From assembly GCF_000719285.1 (NCBI RefSeq), contig NZ_JOFS01000024.1, forward strand, positions 56,587 to 120,586: DNA of 64,000 bases, read 5' to 3'. A model generated the notes under the pieces. It was not told where the DNA came from, did not search any database, and saw only the letters and a program-made list of their open reading frames with translations. Shown in pieces: positions 8,751-18,024 of the stretch. The translations under genes and the position numbers were made by a program. This DNA comes from Streptomyces bicolor (GTDB lineage: Bacteria > Actinomycetota > Actinomycetes > Streptomycetales > Streptomycetaceae). The stretch's first letter is position 1; each line of letters begins with the position of its first letter.

Positions 8751-8787
8751 CTGAAGATCTCTTCAGGGGCCTTCAGGTTCCTCTCAG
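8751..8787. promoter_or_regulatory. Phased direct repeats, probable response-regulator operator
   Basis: CTTCAGG occurs at 8761 and 8771, and a related CTCTCAG at 8781, giving three heptads at exact 10-bp spacing on one DNA face. CTGAAGATCTCTTCAG (8751-8766) is also a palindrome. OmpR-family regulators bind such head-to-tail repeats. The site lies between the divergent response regulator and the PepSY gene. Confidence 0.6.
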
Positions 8788-8857
8788 CGTCGGTTCGGCA
8801 GATTGATCAGCGTCGCAACGAACCGATGCGAAACCGAACGACTCTGGAGGAACCGGG

Positions 8858-9538
8858 ATGAAGCGCAACATCGTCATCGCCACCGTCGCCGCCGCGGCCC
8901 TGATCGGGGGCGGCACCGTCGCGGCCTACGCGGTCGGTGGCGACGAAAGCGCGCCCACACAGCGGCAGTCGAGCGTACGGGTGGCCGACGACCGGGACAA
9001 CAGCGCGGAGGACGCCGCGGAGGACGCCGCGGAGGACAAGGCGGACGACGCCGCCGACGACCGGGACGACGCCGCCGAGATCCGCACGCAGGCCCGCACC
9101 GCCGAGGTCAGCGCGGCGGACGCGATCGCCGCCGCGCTGAAGCACACGCCGGGCACGGCCGTCGCCGCCGACCTGGACGACAACGGCTCGAACGTCTGGG
9201 AGGTGAGCGTCGTGAAGGGCGACGGCTCCGACCACGACGTCCGGGTCTCGGCGGACAACGGCAAGGTCCTCGGCGCCCAGCGCGACGACGACGATGACAA
9301 CGACGGCCGCGACGACCTCGCCGCCCTGAAGGGCGCGAGCGTGGACGCCCGCGAGGCCGCGCGGGCCGCCGCGGCGCAGGGCACGGTCACCGACGTCGAC
9401 CTGGACGACGACGGCCCCGCCGCCTGGAGCGTGGAGACGACGAAGGGCGAGTGGAAGGTCGACCTCAAGACGGGCAAGGTCACCCAGGACCACGACGACC
9501 GCGACGGTCAGGACGACCGCGCCGGGGACGACGACTGA
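8858..9538 (+). CDS. Exported acidic protein with two PepSY domains
   Basis: A 226-residue exported or membrane-anchored protein. Residues 1-26 form a signal sequence (KRN then a hydrophobic stretch ending AAYAVGG). Two PepSY-type domains follow, at about 84-140 (SAADAIAAALKHTPG ... DNGKVLGA) and 160-213 (DAREAARAAAAQGTV ... KTGKVTQ). Each is flanked by very acidic Asp/Glu-rich linkers. PepSY domains are often associated with protease inhibition or with sensing partners of histidine kinases. The gene is divergent from the response regulator/kinase pair and shares the repeat-containing promoter. It has a good SD (GGAGGAACCGGG). Confidence 0.85.
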   Translation: MKRNIVIATVAAAALIGGGTVAAYAVGGDESAPTQRQSSVRVADDRDNSAEDAAEDAAEDKADDAADDRDDAAEIRTQARTAEVSAADAIAAALKHTPGTAVAADLDDNGSNVWEVSVVKGDGSDHDVRVSADNGKVLGAQRDDDDDNDGRDDLAALKGASVDAREAARAAAAQGTVTDVDLDDDGPAAWSVETTKGEWKVDLKTGKVTQDHDDRDGQDDRAGDDD

Positions 9539-9540
9539 CG

Positions 9541-10797
9541 TCAGACCGTCCGCGCGGCATCCCCGTCCCGCACCGCCTCAGGGGCGCCCCCGTCACGGGT
9601 GGCGCCCCTCGCCACGAGCACCGCCGAGAGCAGCGTCACCGCACCGGCCACCGCGAAGCACCACCCCGTCGGCAGCCGTCCGACCAGCACACCGGCGGAA
9701 GCGGCACCGGCCGTGATCCCCGCGTTGACGGCCGTGTTGATCCAGGCCCCGGCCTGCACCCGTGCCTCGGGCGCGGCGGTCTCGTCGGCGATGAGATACG
9801 CCGTGGTGATGGCCGGCGCCACGAAGAGCCCGGCGACCGCCGTGGCCGAGGCGAGTGAGCCGAGCCCCGGAGCCAGCCCCGCACCGAGCAGCGCCAGCCC
9901 CAGGCCCACCGCGAGGAGCGGCAGCCGTGCCGCCGCCGAAGTGCGCCATGCGACGGCCCCGTTGAGCAGCCCGCCGACGGCGCTTCCGGCCGACAGGGCG
10001 GCCAGCACCCAGGCCACACTGTCACCGCCGTATCCGCGCCCCTCGGCGAAAGCCACGACCAGCAGATCGACGGCGCCCAGCGCGAGCCCGACGCCCGCGG
10101 CGGCGACCACGGGCCGCCCGAGCCCGCGCAGCACCCGGCGCCGGCCCTTGCCGTGCGTCCTCGCCTTCGCCGCGCCGGGTGGCACGTCCCGCACCGCGGG
10201 CGACGACACGAACCCCGCGGTCCCCACCGCCATCAGCACCGCCCCGACGACGATCCCGACCGCCGGCGGAGCGAGCCCGACGAGCACGCCGACCAGCAAC
10301 GGGCCCGAGACGAAGAGCAGTTCCTCGGCGACGGCGTCCAGGCTGTAGGCGCGCTGCACCAGCGCCCGGTCGGGGGCGATCCGGCCCCACACGGCCCGCA
10401 TGGTCGGCCCCAGCGGCGGGGTGCTGGCCCCCGCGGCGGTGGTCACCGCGCCCAGTACGAGCGGCGAGACGGCGTGCGGGTGCCACACGACCAGGGTCAA
10501 CAGGCCGAGCAGGGCGGTGTGGACCGCGACCATCGGCACGAGCGCCCGGCGCGGCCCGTGCCGGTCGATGAGCGCCGCCCGCGCGGGCGACAGGAAGACG
10601 CTGGTGCCGGAGAACAGCGCCATGACGATGCCGGCCACCGCGTACGACCCGGAGGCCCGGGTCACGGCGAGCATCATGGACAGCGGGGCGATGCCGTACG
10701 ACAGCCTGCCGAGCAGGGCGGCGGCGAAGGTGCGGCGGGCGTACGGGATCCGGAGAACGGCGGCATACGAAGGCCGCGCGACAGACGTGGAAGACAC
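9541..10797 (-). CDS. MFS transporter
   Basis: A 418-residue major facilitator superfamily protein with about 12 hydrophobic segments. The loop between TM2 and TM3 contains SPARAALIDRHGPRRAL, a match to the MFS signature with Asp and the basic cluster. The C-terminal half has small-residue-rich helices typical of exporters (AGAGLAPGLGSLASATAV). The substrate is unknown; such proteins are usually drug or metabolite effluxers. The GTG start at 10797 is supported by an SD (GAGGAA) that lies inside a 13-nt palindrome (10805-10817). The gene converges on the PepSY gene with only 2 nt between stops. Confidence 0.88.
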   Translation of the reverse strand: MSSTSVARPSYAAVLRIPYARRTFAAALLGRLSYGIAPLSMMLAVTRASGSYAVAGIVMALFSGTSVFLSPARAALIDRHGPRRALVPMVAVHTALLGLLTLVVWHPHAVSPLVLGAVTTAAGASTPPLGPTMRAVWGRIAPDRALVQRAYSLDAVAEELLFVSGPLLVGVLVGLAPPAVGIVVGAVLMAVGTAGFVSSPAVRDVPPGAAKARTHGKGRRRVLRGLGRPVVAAAGVGLALGAVDLLVVAFAEGRGYGGDSVAWVLAALSAGSAVGGLLNGAVAWRTSAAARLPLLAVGLGLALLGAGLAPGLGSLASATAVAGLFVAPAITTAYLIADETAAPEARVQAGAWINTAVNAGITAGAASAGVLVGRLPTGWCFAVAGAVTLLSAVLVARGATRDGGAPEAVRDGDAARTV

Positions 10798-10910
10798 GGG
10801 AGTTCCTCGACTCGAGGCGGAAAAGGGGACGCCGAATCGCCGCGACGGTCCCGGCCGAGCGGCCGTTCACCGTGCGCGGGCGGGGCGTTCCCTATGCCAA
10901 GAGGAGGTAC

Positions 10911-10979
10911 ATGCCGGTCAACATACCAGCGGCGAACGGCAGTTCACCAGGAAGAATGTATGGGGGACCGACCGCGTGA
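10911..10979 (+). CDS. Candidate 22-residue micro-ORF with strong SD
   Basis: ATG at 10911 is preceded by AGAGGAGGTAC, an almost perfect Shine-Dalgarno at ideal spacing. The frame encodes 22 residues (MPVNIPAANG...) before TGA at 10977. The local base composition is less GC-rich than the flanks. It lies alone in the 270-nt gap between the MFS start and the meaB stop, on the opposite strand to both. No homology is recognised, and it may be chance. Confidence 0.35.
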   Translation: MPVNIPAANGSSPGRMYGGPTA

Positions 10980-11068
10980 GGGCCGTGAACGCCGCGTCGC
11001 ACCAGCTTCCGCACCTGCGAGCCGCCCCCTTGGGAGCCCCCGCGAAGGCAGCCCCCATGAAGGCGCCC

Positions 11069-12025
11069 TCAACCCCGCGTAAGCCCCGCCACCAGCTCGT
11101 CCGCCGCCCGGTACGGGTCCAGCTCCCCGGCGACGATCTGCTCCGCCAGTGTCCCCAGGCGGCGGTCGCCGTGCAGGTCGGCGATGCGTTCGCGCAGGGC
11201 CGTGACGGCGATGGTCTCGACCTCGCGGGCGGCGCGGGCGCGGCGGCGTTCGGCGAGGACGCCCCGCTCCTCCATCCAGGCGCGGTGCTTCTCCAGGGCT
11301 TCCAGCACCTCGTCGACGCCCTCGGCGCGGGCGGCGACCGTCTTGACGATCGGGGGGCGCCAGTCGCCCGGGCCCCGTGACTCGCCGAGCCCCAGCATGT
11401 GGTTCAGCTCGCGCGCCGTGGCGTCCGCGCCGTCGCGGTCGGCCTTGTTGACGACGTACACGTCGCCGATCTCGAGGATGCCCGCCTTCGCCGCCTGGAT
11501 GCCGTCGCCCATCCCCGGGGCCAGCAACACCACCGACGTGTCGGCCTGGGAGGCGATCTCGACCTCCGACTGGCCGACGCCGACCGTCTCGACCAGGATC
11601 ACGTCGCAGCCCGCAGCGTCCAGGACGCGGATCGCCTGCGGGGCGGCCCACGCGAGGCCGCCGAGGTGGCCGCGGGTGGCCATCGAGCGGATGTAGACGC
11701 CGGGGTCGGAGGCGTGGTCCGACATGCGCACCCGGTCGCCGAGCAGGGCGCCGCCCGAGAAGGGCGAGGACGGGTCGACGGCCAGGACGCCGACCCGCTT
11801 GCCCTGCTTGCGGTACGCGGTCACCAGGGCGGAGGTGGACGTGGACTTGCCGACGCCCGGGGACCCGGTGAGCCCCACGACATACGCGTTGCCCGTCAGC
11901 GGGGCCAGCGCCGCCATCACCTCCCGCAGCTGCGGGGACGCCCCCTCCACCAGCGAGATCAGCCGGGCCACGGCCCGCGGCCGCCCCTCCCTGGCCTGGG
12001 CCACCAGCGTGGAGATGTCCTGCAT
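11069..12025 (-). CDS. meaB: Methylmalonyl-CoA mutase-associated GTPase MeaB
   Basis: A 318-residue G3E-family GTPase, the chaperone that guards adenosylcobalamin loading and reactivation of methylmalonyl-CoA (or isobutyryl-CoA) mutase. Visible motifs are the P-loop GLTGSPGVGKST (about residues 52-63), the base-II loop VDPSSPFSGGALLGDR, switch II ETVGVGQSE (about 145-153) and the guanine-specificity NKAD (about 193-196). ATG at 12025 is preferred over the adjacent GTG at 12028 because GGAG is then 5 nt upstream. The mutase itself is not in the window, but the epimerase and an adenosyltransferase of the same pathway are nearby. Confidence 0.93.
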   Translation of the reverse strand: MQDISTLVAQAREGRPRAVARLISLVEGASPQLREVMAALAPLTGNAYVVGLTGSPGVGKSTSTSALVTAYRKQGKRVGVLAVDPSSPFSGGALLGDRVRMSDHASDPGVYIRSMATRGHLGGLAWAAPQAIRVLDAAGCDVILVETVGVGQSEVEIASQADTSVVLLAPGMGDGIQAAKAGILEIGDVYVVNKADRDGADATARELNHMLGLGESRGPGDWRPPIVKTVAARAEGVDEVLEALEKHRAWMEERGVLAERRRARAAREVETIAVTALRERIADLHGDRRLGTLAEQIVAGELDPYRAADELVAGLTRG

Positions 12026-12063
12026 CACAGCTCCGTTCCGAGAATCACGTACCGACGGTCAGG

Positions 12064-12147
12064 GCCTGTCCGGCGGATCATGCCGACATCGCGGGGCCCG
12101 GCTGAAAGGATCCGCTCCTCGCAGCCGGCCTCATCCGCCGAACAGGC
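12064..12147. repeat. 84-bp element with 15-bp terminal inverted repeats
   Basis: GCCTGTCCGGCGGAT (12064-12078) and ATCCGCCGAACAGGC (12133-12147) are inverted copies that match at 14 of 15 positions. They enclose 54 bp with no reading frame. The element fills the gap between meaB and the thiolase stop (12151). The size and terminal repeats resemble a MITE or a dispersed Streptomyces intergenic repeat. It could also act as a transcriptional terminator for the thiolase gene. Confidence 0.5.
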
Positions 12148-12150
12148 GCG

Positions 12151-13353
12151 CTAGGCCTTGGGTACCCGCACGATCAGCGCGTCACCCTGCCCGCCGCCAC
12201 CGCACAGCGCGGCCGCGCCCACTCCGCCGCCCCGGCGCTTCAGCTCCAGGGCCAGGTGCAGCACGAGGCGTGCGCCCGACATACCGATCGGGTGACCCAG
12301 GGCGATGGCTCCGCCGTTGACGTTCACCTTTTCCGTGGACACGCCGAGGTCCTTCATTGACTGCACCGCGACGGCGGCGAAGGCCTCGTTGATCTCGATC
12401 AGGTCGAGGTCGGAGACCTCCAGGCCCTCCTTCTTCAGGGCGTGCAGGATGGCGTTGGAGGGCTGGGACTGAAGGCTGTTGTCCGGGCCCGCCACGTTGC
12501 CGTGCGCGCCGATCTCCGCGATCCAGTCCAGGCCGAGCTCCTGCGCCTTGGCCTTGCTCATGACGACGACCGCGGCCGCGCCGTCGGAGATCTGCGAGGA
12601 CGAGCCCGCCGTGATGGTGCCCTCCTTCGAGAACGCCGGGCGCAGCCTGCCCAGCGACTCGGCGGTCGTCTCCGCGCGGATGCCCTCGTCCTTGCTGAAG
12701 AGGATCGGGTCGCCCTTGCGCTGCGGGATCTCCACCGGGGTGATCTCGGCCTCGAAGATGGCGTTCTTCTGCGCGGCGGCCGCGCGCTGGTGGGACAGGG
12801 CGGCGATCTCGTCCTGCTCCGCACGGCCGATGCCGAGGCGCGTGTTGTGCTTCTCCGTCGACTCGCCCATGGCGATGTTCTCGAAGGCGTCGGTCAGCCC
12901 GTCGTACGCCATCGCGTCGAGCATCTGCACCGCGCCGTACTTGAAGCCCTCGCGGGACTTCGGCAGCAGGTGGGGAGCGTTGGTCATGGACTCCTGGCCG
13001 CCCGCGACGATCACGTCGAACTCGCCGGCGCGGATCAGCTGGTCCGCGAGCGCGATCGCGTCGAGGCCGGACAGACACACCTTGTTGATGGTGAGCGCCG
13101 GGACGTTCATCGGGATGCCGGCCTTCACGGCCGCCTGACGGGCCGGGATCTGGCCGGCGCCGGCCTGCAGCACCTGGCCCATGATCACGTACTGCACCTG
13201 GTCGCCGCCGATCCCCGCACGGTCGAGGGCGGCCTTGATCGCGAAGCCGCCGAGGTCGGCTCCCGAGAAGGACTTCAGCGAGCCCAGCAAGCGTCCCATG
13301 GGCGTACGGGCCCCCGCGACGATCACCGAGGTACTGCTGTTCGTTCCAGACAT
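12151..13353 (-). CDS. Acetyl-CoA C-acetyltransferase (thiolase)
   Basis: A 400-residue biosynthetic-type thiolase that joins or splits acetoacetyl-CoA and acetyl-CoA in the cytoplasm. The acyl-accepting Cys93 lies in [13 protein letters not shown], His354 in [13 protein letters not shown] and the base Cys384 in [10 protein letters not shown]. Length is typical. The ATG at 13353 follows an AAGGGGAT SD, and the longer upstream frame lacks homology. It is divergent from the methylmalonyl-CoA epimerase gene and precedes meaB in the same direction, fitting a role in feeding the acetoacetyl-/ethylmalonyl-CoA or polyketide precursor pathways. Confidence 0.93.
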   Translation of the reverse strand: MSGTNSSTSVIVAGARTPMGRLLGSLKSFSGADLGGFAIKAALDRAGIGGDQVQYVIMGQVLQAGAGQIPARQAAVKAGIPMNVPALTINKVCLSGLDAIALADQLIRAGEFDVIVAGGQESMTNAPHLLPKSREGFKYGAVQMLDAMAYDGLTDAFENIAMGESTEKHNTRLGIGRAEQDEIAALSHQRAAAAQKNAIFEAEITPVEIPQRKGDPILFSKDEGIRAETTAESLGRLRPAFSKEGTITAGSSSQISDGAAAVVVMSKAKAQELGLDWIAEIGAHGNVAGPDNSLQSQPSNAILHALKKEGLEVSDLDLIEINEAFAAVAVQSMKDLGVSTEKVNVNGGAIALGHPIGMSGARLVLHLALELKRRGGGVGAAALCGGGGQGDALIVRVPKA

Positions 13354-13501
13354 GAGGTGCGATCCCCTTCCGGCTGCACTGCCGAGGAGTGAACGAGGGT
13401 TTACTTCGAATGTACTGAGTGGCACTCCGTGCCGTCACCGGGCCGTCAGTGTGATCGCGCGCACGTTGCGTAACCACCTCGGGAGCGCTCCACTGAACAA
13501 C

Positions 13502-13942
13502 ATGCTGACGCGAATCGACCACATCGGAATCGCCTGTTTCGATCTCGACAAGACCGTCGAGTTCTACCGGACCACATACGGCTTCGAGGTGTTCCACTCC
13601 GAGGTCAACGAGGAGCAGGGCGTCCGCGAGGCCATGCTCAAGATCAACGACACCTCCGACGGCGGTGCTTCCTACCTGCAGCTTCTCGAGCCGACGCGGC
13701 CGGACTCGACCGTCGCCAAGTGGCTCGACAAGAACGGCGAGGGTGTCCACCACATCGCTTTCGGTACGGCGGATGTGGACGGCGACGCCGCCGACATCAA
13801 GGACAAGGGCGTACGCGTTCTGTACGAAGAGCCCCGGCGCGGCTCCATGGGGTCACGAATCACCTTCCTGCACCCAAAGGATTGCCACGGCGTACTGACA
13901 GAACTGGTCACTTCGGCGCCTGTTGAGTCACCTGAGCACTGA
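13502..13942 (+). CDS. mce: Methylmalonyl-CoA epimerase
   Basis: A 146-residue vicinal-oxygen-chelate protein that interconverts (R)- and (S)-methylmalonyl-CoA and so links the mutase to propionyl-CoA carboxylation and polyketide extender supply. Metal ligands are visible as His7 (RIDHIGIA), a mid-protein Glu/Gln in the SYLQLLEP segment, His in GVHHIAFGT (about residue 82) and Glu in LTELVTS near the C-terminus. The length is standard. The ATG at 13502 is chosen because homology begins there. It is divergently transcribed from the thiolase gene. Confidence 0.93.
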   Translation: MLTRIDHIGIACFDLDKTVEFYRTTYGFEVFHSEVNEEQGVREAMLKINDTSDGGASYLQLLEPTRPDSTVAKWLDKNGEGVHHIAFGTADVDGDAADIKDKGVRVLYEEPRRGSMGSRITFLHPKDCHGVLTELVTSAPVESPEH

Positions 13943-14175
13943 CCCTCGTACATATGGGCCGGTAGGGTTGGGGGCGGTCGCCGCTCACTCCAGGGTGACC
14001 CGGCCCCTCCGTCCTGACGGGGGGACCGTCCGGGGTCCGGGTTTCGGGGGACGAGGGTGGGGCAACAGCCCGTGCTCCGCCGTTGATCTGACACCATTCC
14101 CCGGGGGCCCCGTTCGGCGGATGGACGGTGCCCGTATGGAGAGACTTGCGACCAGGGGACGGATGGGACCGCGCA

Positions 14176-17100
14176 GTGCGGGGCTACGAACGCCAGGAGC
14201 GAGAGCCGGCGGCTGACGTCGACCACCTCTCTCGGTTCGAGGCCGAGATGGATCGGCTGAAGACCGAGCGGGAGAAGGCGATCCAGCACGCCGAGGACCT
14301 CGGCTACCAGGTCGAGGTGCTGCGCGCCAAGTTGCACGAGGCGCGGCGCACCATCATGTCCCGGCCCGCCTTCGACGGCGGTGACATCGGCTATCAGGCC
14401 GAACAGCTGCTGCGGAACGCCCAGATCCAGGCGGACCAGCTGCGCCAGGACGCCGAGCGGGAGCTGAGCCAGGCCCGCGCGCAGACCCAGCGGATCCTTC
14501 AGGAGCACGCCGAGCAGGCGGCCCGACTGCAGGCCGAGCTGCACCAGGAGGCGGTGACCCGCCGCCAGCAGCTCGACCAGGAGCTGGCCGAGCGCCGGCA
14601 GACCGTCGAGTCGCACGTCAACGAGAACGTGGCCTGGGCGGAGCAGCTGCGTGCCCGCACCGAGCAGCAGGCCCGCCGCCTCCTCGACGAGTCGCGCACC
14701 GAGGCCGAGCAGGCCATGGCGGCCGCGCGCGCCGAGGCCGAGCGGCTCACGAGCGAGGCCCGCCAGCGCCTGACGAGCGCGGCCGAGGAGGCCCGCGCGG
14801 AGGCCGAGCAGATCCTGCGCCGGGCGCGTACGGACGCCGAGCGCCTGCTGAACGCCGCCTCCACGCAGGCTCAGGAAGCCACCGACCACGCCGAGCAGCT
14901 CCGTACGTCCACCGCGACCGAGTCGGACGCGGCCCGCCGGCAGGCCACCGAACTCAGCCGGGCCGCCGAGCAGCGCATGGCGGAGGCGGAGGAGGCGCTG
15001 CGCAAGGCGCAGTCCGAGGCCGAGAAGCTGGTCGCCGAGGCGAAGACGGCCGCCGAGAAGGCGCTCTCCAGCGCCGAGTCGGCCAACGAGCAGCGCATGC
15101 GTACGGCGAAGGAGCAGGTCGCCCGGCTGGTCAGCGAGGCCACCAAGGAGGCCGAGACCACCAAGGCGGACGCCGAGCAGGTCGTCGCCGACGCCCGCGC
15201 CGAGGCCGAGAAGATCGTCGCCGAGGCCGCCGAGAAGGCCCGCACGATCACCGCCGAGGAGAGCGCTACCCAGCTGTCCAAGGCGGCGAAGACGGCCGAG
15301 GACGTCCTCAACAAGGCGCAGGAGGACGCCCAGAAAACCACCAAGGCCGCGGCCGAGGAGGCCGAGCGGATCCGCCGGGAGGCCGAGGCCGAGGCGGACC
15401 GGCTGCGCGCCGAGGCGCACGACATCGCCGAGCAGCTCAAGGGCGCGGCGAAGGACGACACCAAGGAGTACCGCGCCAAGACGGTCGAGCTGCAGGAGGA
15501 GGCCCGCCGGCTGCGCGGCGAGGCCGAGCAACTGCGCTCCGAGGCGGTCGCCGAGGGCGAGAAGATCCGCGCGGAGGCCCGCAAGGAGGCCGTCCAGCAG
15601 ATCGAGGAGGCGGCCAAGACCGCCGAGGAGCTGCTGGCGAAGGCCAAGCAGGACGCGGACGAGCTGCGCCAGAAGGCCACGACGGACAGCGAGAAGGTCC
15701 GCACCGAGGCCATCGAGCGGGCGACGACGCTGCGCCGCCAGGCCGAGGAGACCCTCCAGCGCACCCGCCAGGAGGCCGAGCGGCACCGCGACGAGGTCGT
15801 CGAGCAGGCCGAGGGCATCAAGGCCGACGCCGAGCGCGCCGCCCAGGAACTGCGCGAGGAGACCGAGCGCGGCGTCGAGGCCCGCCGGGCGGAGGCCGCC
15901 GAGGAGCTGACCCGGCTTCACACCGACGCGGAGCAGCGGCTCGCGGCGGCCGAGCAGGCGCTCACCGACGCCCGCGAGGAGGCCGCCCGCATCCGGCGCG
16001 AGGCCGCCGAGGAGACCGACCGGCTGCGCACGGAGGCCGCCGAGCGGATCCGCACGCTGCAGCAGCAGGCCGAGGACGAGGCCGACCGGCTGCGCAACGA
16101 GGCCGCGTCGGACGCGTCCGCGTCCCGTGCCGAGGGCGAGGCCGTCGCCGTACGGCTCAGGTCGGAGGCCGCGGCCGAGGCCGAGCGGCTGAAGTCGGAG
16201 GCGCAGGACACCGCCGACCGGGTCCGTGCCGAGGCGCAGGCCGCCGCCGAGCGGCTCGCCACGGAGGCGTCCGAGACGCTGGCCGCCGCCCAGGAGGAGG
16301 CCGCCCGGCGCCGCCGCGAGGCCGAGGAACTCCTCGGCTCCGCCCGCCAGGAGGCCGACCAGGAGCGCGAGCGGGCCCGCGAGCAGAGCGAGGAGCTGCT
16401 GGCCTCCGCCCGCAACCGGGTGGAGGAGGCACAGGCCGAGGCGCTGCGGCTGGTCGAGGAGGCCGACCGGCGCGCCACCGAGATGGTGTCCGCGGCCGAG
16501 CAGCACGCCCAGCAGGTCCGCGACTCCGTGTCCGGGCTGCACGAGCAGGCCCAGGAGGAGATCGCCGGGCTGCGCAGCGCCGCCGAGCACGCGGCGGACC
16601 GTACCCGCCGGGAGGCGCAGGAGGAGGCGGACCGGGTCCGTGCCGACGCCTACGCCGAGCGGGAGCGGGCCAGCGAGGACGCGGGCCGCATCCGGCGCGA
16701 GGCGAACGAGGAGTCCGCTGCCGCGAAGGCCCTCGCCGAGCGCACGGTCGGGGAGGCCATCGCCGAGGCGGAGCGGCTGCGGTCGGACGCCGCCGAGCAC
16801 GCCCAGCGGGTGCGTACGGAGGCGTCGAACGCCATCGCCGAGGCCGAGCAGGCCGCCTCGCGCACCCGGGCGGACGCCCGCGAGGACGCCAACCGGATCC
16901 GCTCGGACGCGGCGACGCAGGCCGACACCCTCATCACCGAGGCGCGTTCGGAGGCGGAGCGGCTGCAGTCGGAGACGGTCGCGGAGGCCGACCGGGTGCG
17001 CACCGACGCGCTCGCCAAGGCCGAGAAGCTGGTCGGCGACGCCACGTCGGACGCGGAGCGGCTGCGCGCCGAGGCCGCGGAGACGGTCGGGTCGGCACAG

Positions 17101-18024
17101 CAGCACGCCGAGCGGGTCCGCGGCGAGTCCGAGCGCGTCAAGGCCGAGGCGGCCGCGGAGGCTGAGCGGCTGGTGAACGCGGCGCGCGCGGAAGCCGAGC
17201 GCACCCTCGACGAGGCCCGCAAGGACGCCAACAAGCGGCGCCAGGACGTGGCCGAGCAGGTCGACAAGCTCATCACCGAGACCACGGCCGAGGCCGACAA
17301 GCTGCTCACCGAGGCGCAGGCGCAGGCGCACAAGACGACCGCGGACGCCGAGGCGCAGGCCGACACCATGGTGGGCGCCGCCCGCAAGGAGGCCGACCGG
17401 CTCGTCTCCGAGGCGACGGTCGAGGGCAACTCGCTGGTGGAGAAGGCCCGCACGGACGCGGACGAGCTGCTCGTCGGCGCCCGCCGGGACGCCACGTCGA
17501 TCCGGGAGCGCGCGGAGGAGCACCGCGACCGTGTCACGAGCGAGGTCGAGGAGCTGCACGAGCGGGCCCGCCGGGAGATCGCCGAGACGATGAAGTCGAC
17601 CGGCGACCGCTGCGACACCCTCATCAAGGCCGCCGAGGAGCAGATGGCCAAGGCGCAGGCGAAGGCCAAGGAGCTGGTGTCGGAGGCCAACTCCGAGGCC
17701 GGCAAGGTCCGGATCGCCGCCGTCAAGAAGGCCGAGGGTCTGCTGAAGGAGGCCGAGCAGAAGCGGGCCACGCTGATCAAGGAGGCCGAGGAGCTCAAGG
17801 CCGAGGCGATCCGCGAGGCCAAGCGCACGGTCGAGGAGGGCAAGCGCGAGCTGGAGGTCCTGGTCCGGCGCCGCGAGGACATCAACGCCGAGATCTCCCG
17901 GGTGCAGGACGTCCTGGAGGCGCTGGAGTCGTTCGAGGCGCCGTCCGCGGGCAAGGACGGCGGGGTCAAGGCCGGTGCGACGGTGGGCGCCCCCCGTTCG
18001 GGTGGCAAGTCGCCGGACAGCTAG
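14176..18024 (+). CDS. scy: Polarity/cytoskeletal coiled-coil protein Scy
   Basis: A giant cytoplasmic coiled-coil protein (1282 residues from this start). Scy organises the tip-organising centre at hyphal tips, working with DivIVA and FilP to direct polar growth and branching. After a short N-terminus (RGYERQE ... DHLSRFEAEMDRLK, a DivIVA-like start) nearly the entire chain is Ala/Glu/Arg/Lys-rich coiled coil, repeating motifs such as EAERLR, ADAE and EADRVR. The family is reported to use an unusual 51-residue coiled-coil repeat. The C-terminus is Gly/Lys-rich and non-coiled. GTG 14176 is preferred, and an in-frame GTG at 14128 would add 16 residues. filP follows directly. Confidence 0.93.
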   Translation: MRGYERQEREPAADVDHLSRFEAEMDRLKTEREKAIQHAEDLGYQVEVLRAKLHEARRTIMSRPAFDGGDIGYQAEQLLRNAQIQADQLRQDAERELSQARAQTQRILQEHAEQAARLQAELHQEAVTRRQQLDQELAERRQTVESHVNENVAWAEQLRARTEQQARRLLDESRTEAEQAMAAARAEAERLTSEARQRLTSAAEEARAEAEQILRRARTDAERLLNAASTQAQEATDHAEQLRTSTATESDAARRQATELSRAAEQRMAEAEEALRKAQSEAEKLVAEAKTAAEKALSSAESANEQRMRTAKEQVARLVSEATKEAETTKADAEQVVADARAEAEKIVAEAAEKARTITAEESATQLSKAAKTAEDVLNKAQEDAQKTTKAAAEEAERIRREAEAEADRLRAEAHDIAEQLKGAAKDDTKEYRAKTVELQEEARRLRGEAEQLRSEAVAEGEKIRAEARKEAVQQIEEAAKTAEELLAKAKQDADELRQKATTDSEKVRTEAIERATTLRRQAEETLQRTRQEAERHRDEVVEQAEGIKADAERAAQELREETERGVEARRAEAAEELTRLHTDAEQRLAAAEQALTDAREEAARIRREAAEETDRLRTEAAERIRTLQQQAEDEADRLRNEAASDASASRAEGEAVAVRLRSEAAAEAERLKSEAQDTADRVRAEAQAAAERLATEASETLAAAQEEAARRRREAEELLGSARQEADQERERAREQSEELLASARNRVEEAQAEALRLVEEADRRATEMVSAAEQHAQQVRDSVSGLHEQAQEEIAGLRSAAEHAADRTRREAQEEADRVRADAYAERERASEDAGRIRREANEESAAAKALAERTVGEAIAEAERLRSDAAEHAQRVRTEASNAIAEAEQAASRTRADAREDANRIRSDAATQADTLITEARSEAERLQSETVAEADRVRTDALAKAEKLVGDATSDAERLRAEAAETVGSAQQHAERVRGESERVKAEAAAEAERLVNAARAEAERTLDEARKDANKRRQDVAEQVDKLITETTAEADKLLTEAQAQAHKTTADAEAQADTMVGAARKEADRLVSEATVEGNSLVEKARTDADELLVGARRDATSIRERAEEHRDRVTSEVEELHERARREIAETMKSTGDRCDTLIKAAEEQMAKAQAKAKELVSEANSEAGKVRIAAVKKAEGLLKEAEQKRATLIKEAEELKAEAIREAKRTVEEGKRELEVLVRRREDINAEISRVQDVLEALESFEAPSAGKDGGVKAGATVGAPRSGGKSPDS

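Noticed and set aside
8858..9538. PepSY protein as a lipoprotein
   Set aside because: The signal sequence has no lipobox Cys, so it is called exported or anchored only.
14128..14175. Extended start of scy
   Set aside because: The 16 extra residues have no family similarity, whereas RGYERQE right after GTG 14176 matches the remembered Scy N-terminus; kept only as an alternative.
14176..18024. Repeats within scy as a DNA repeat region
   Set aside because: The repetition reflects coiled-coil codons (GCC GAG CGG and similar) rather than a DNA-level element.
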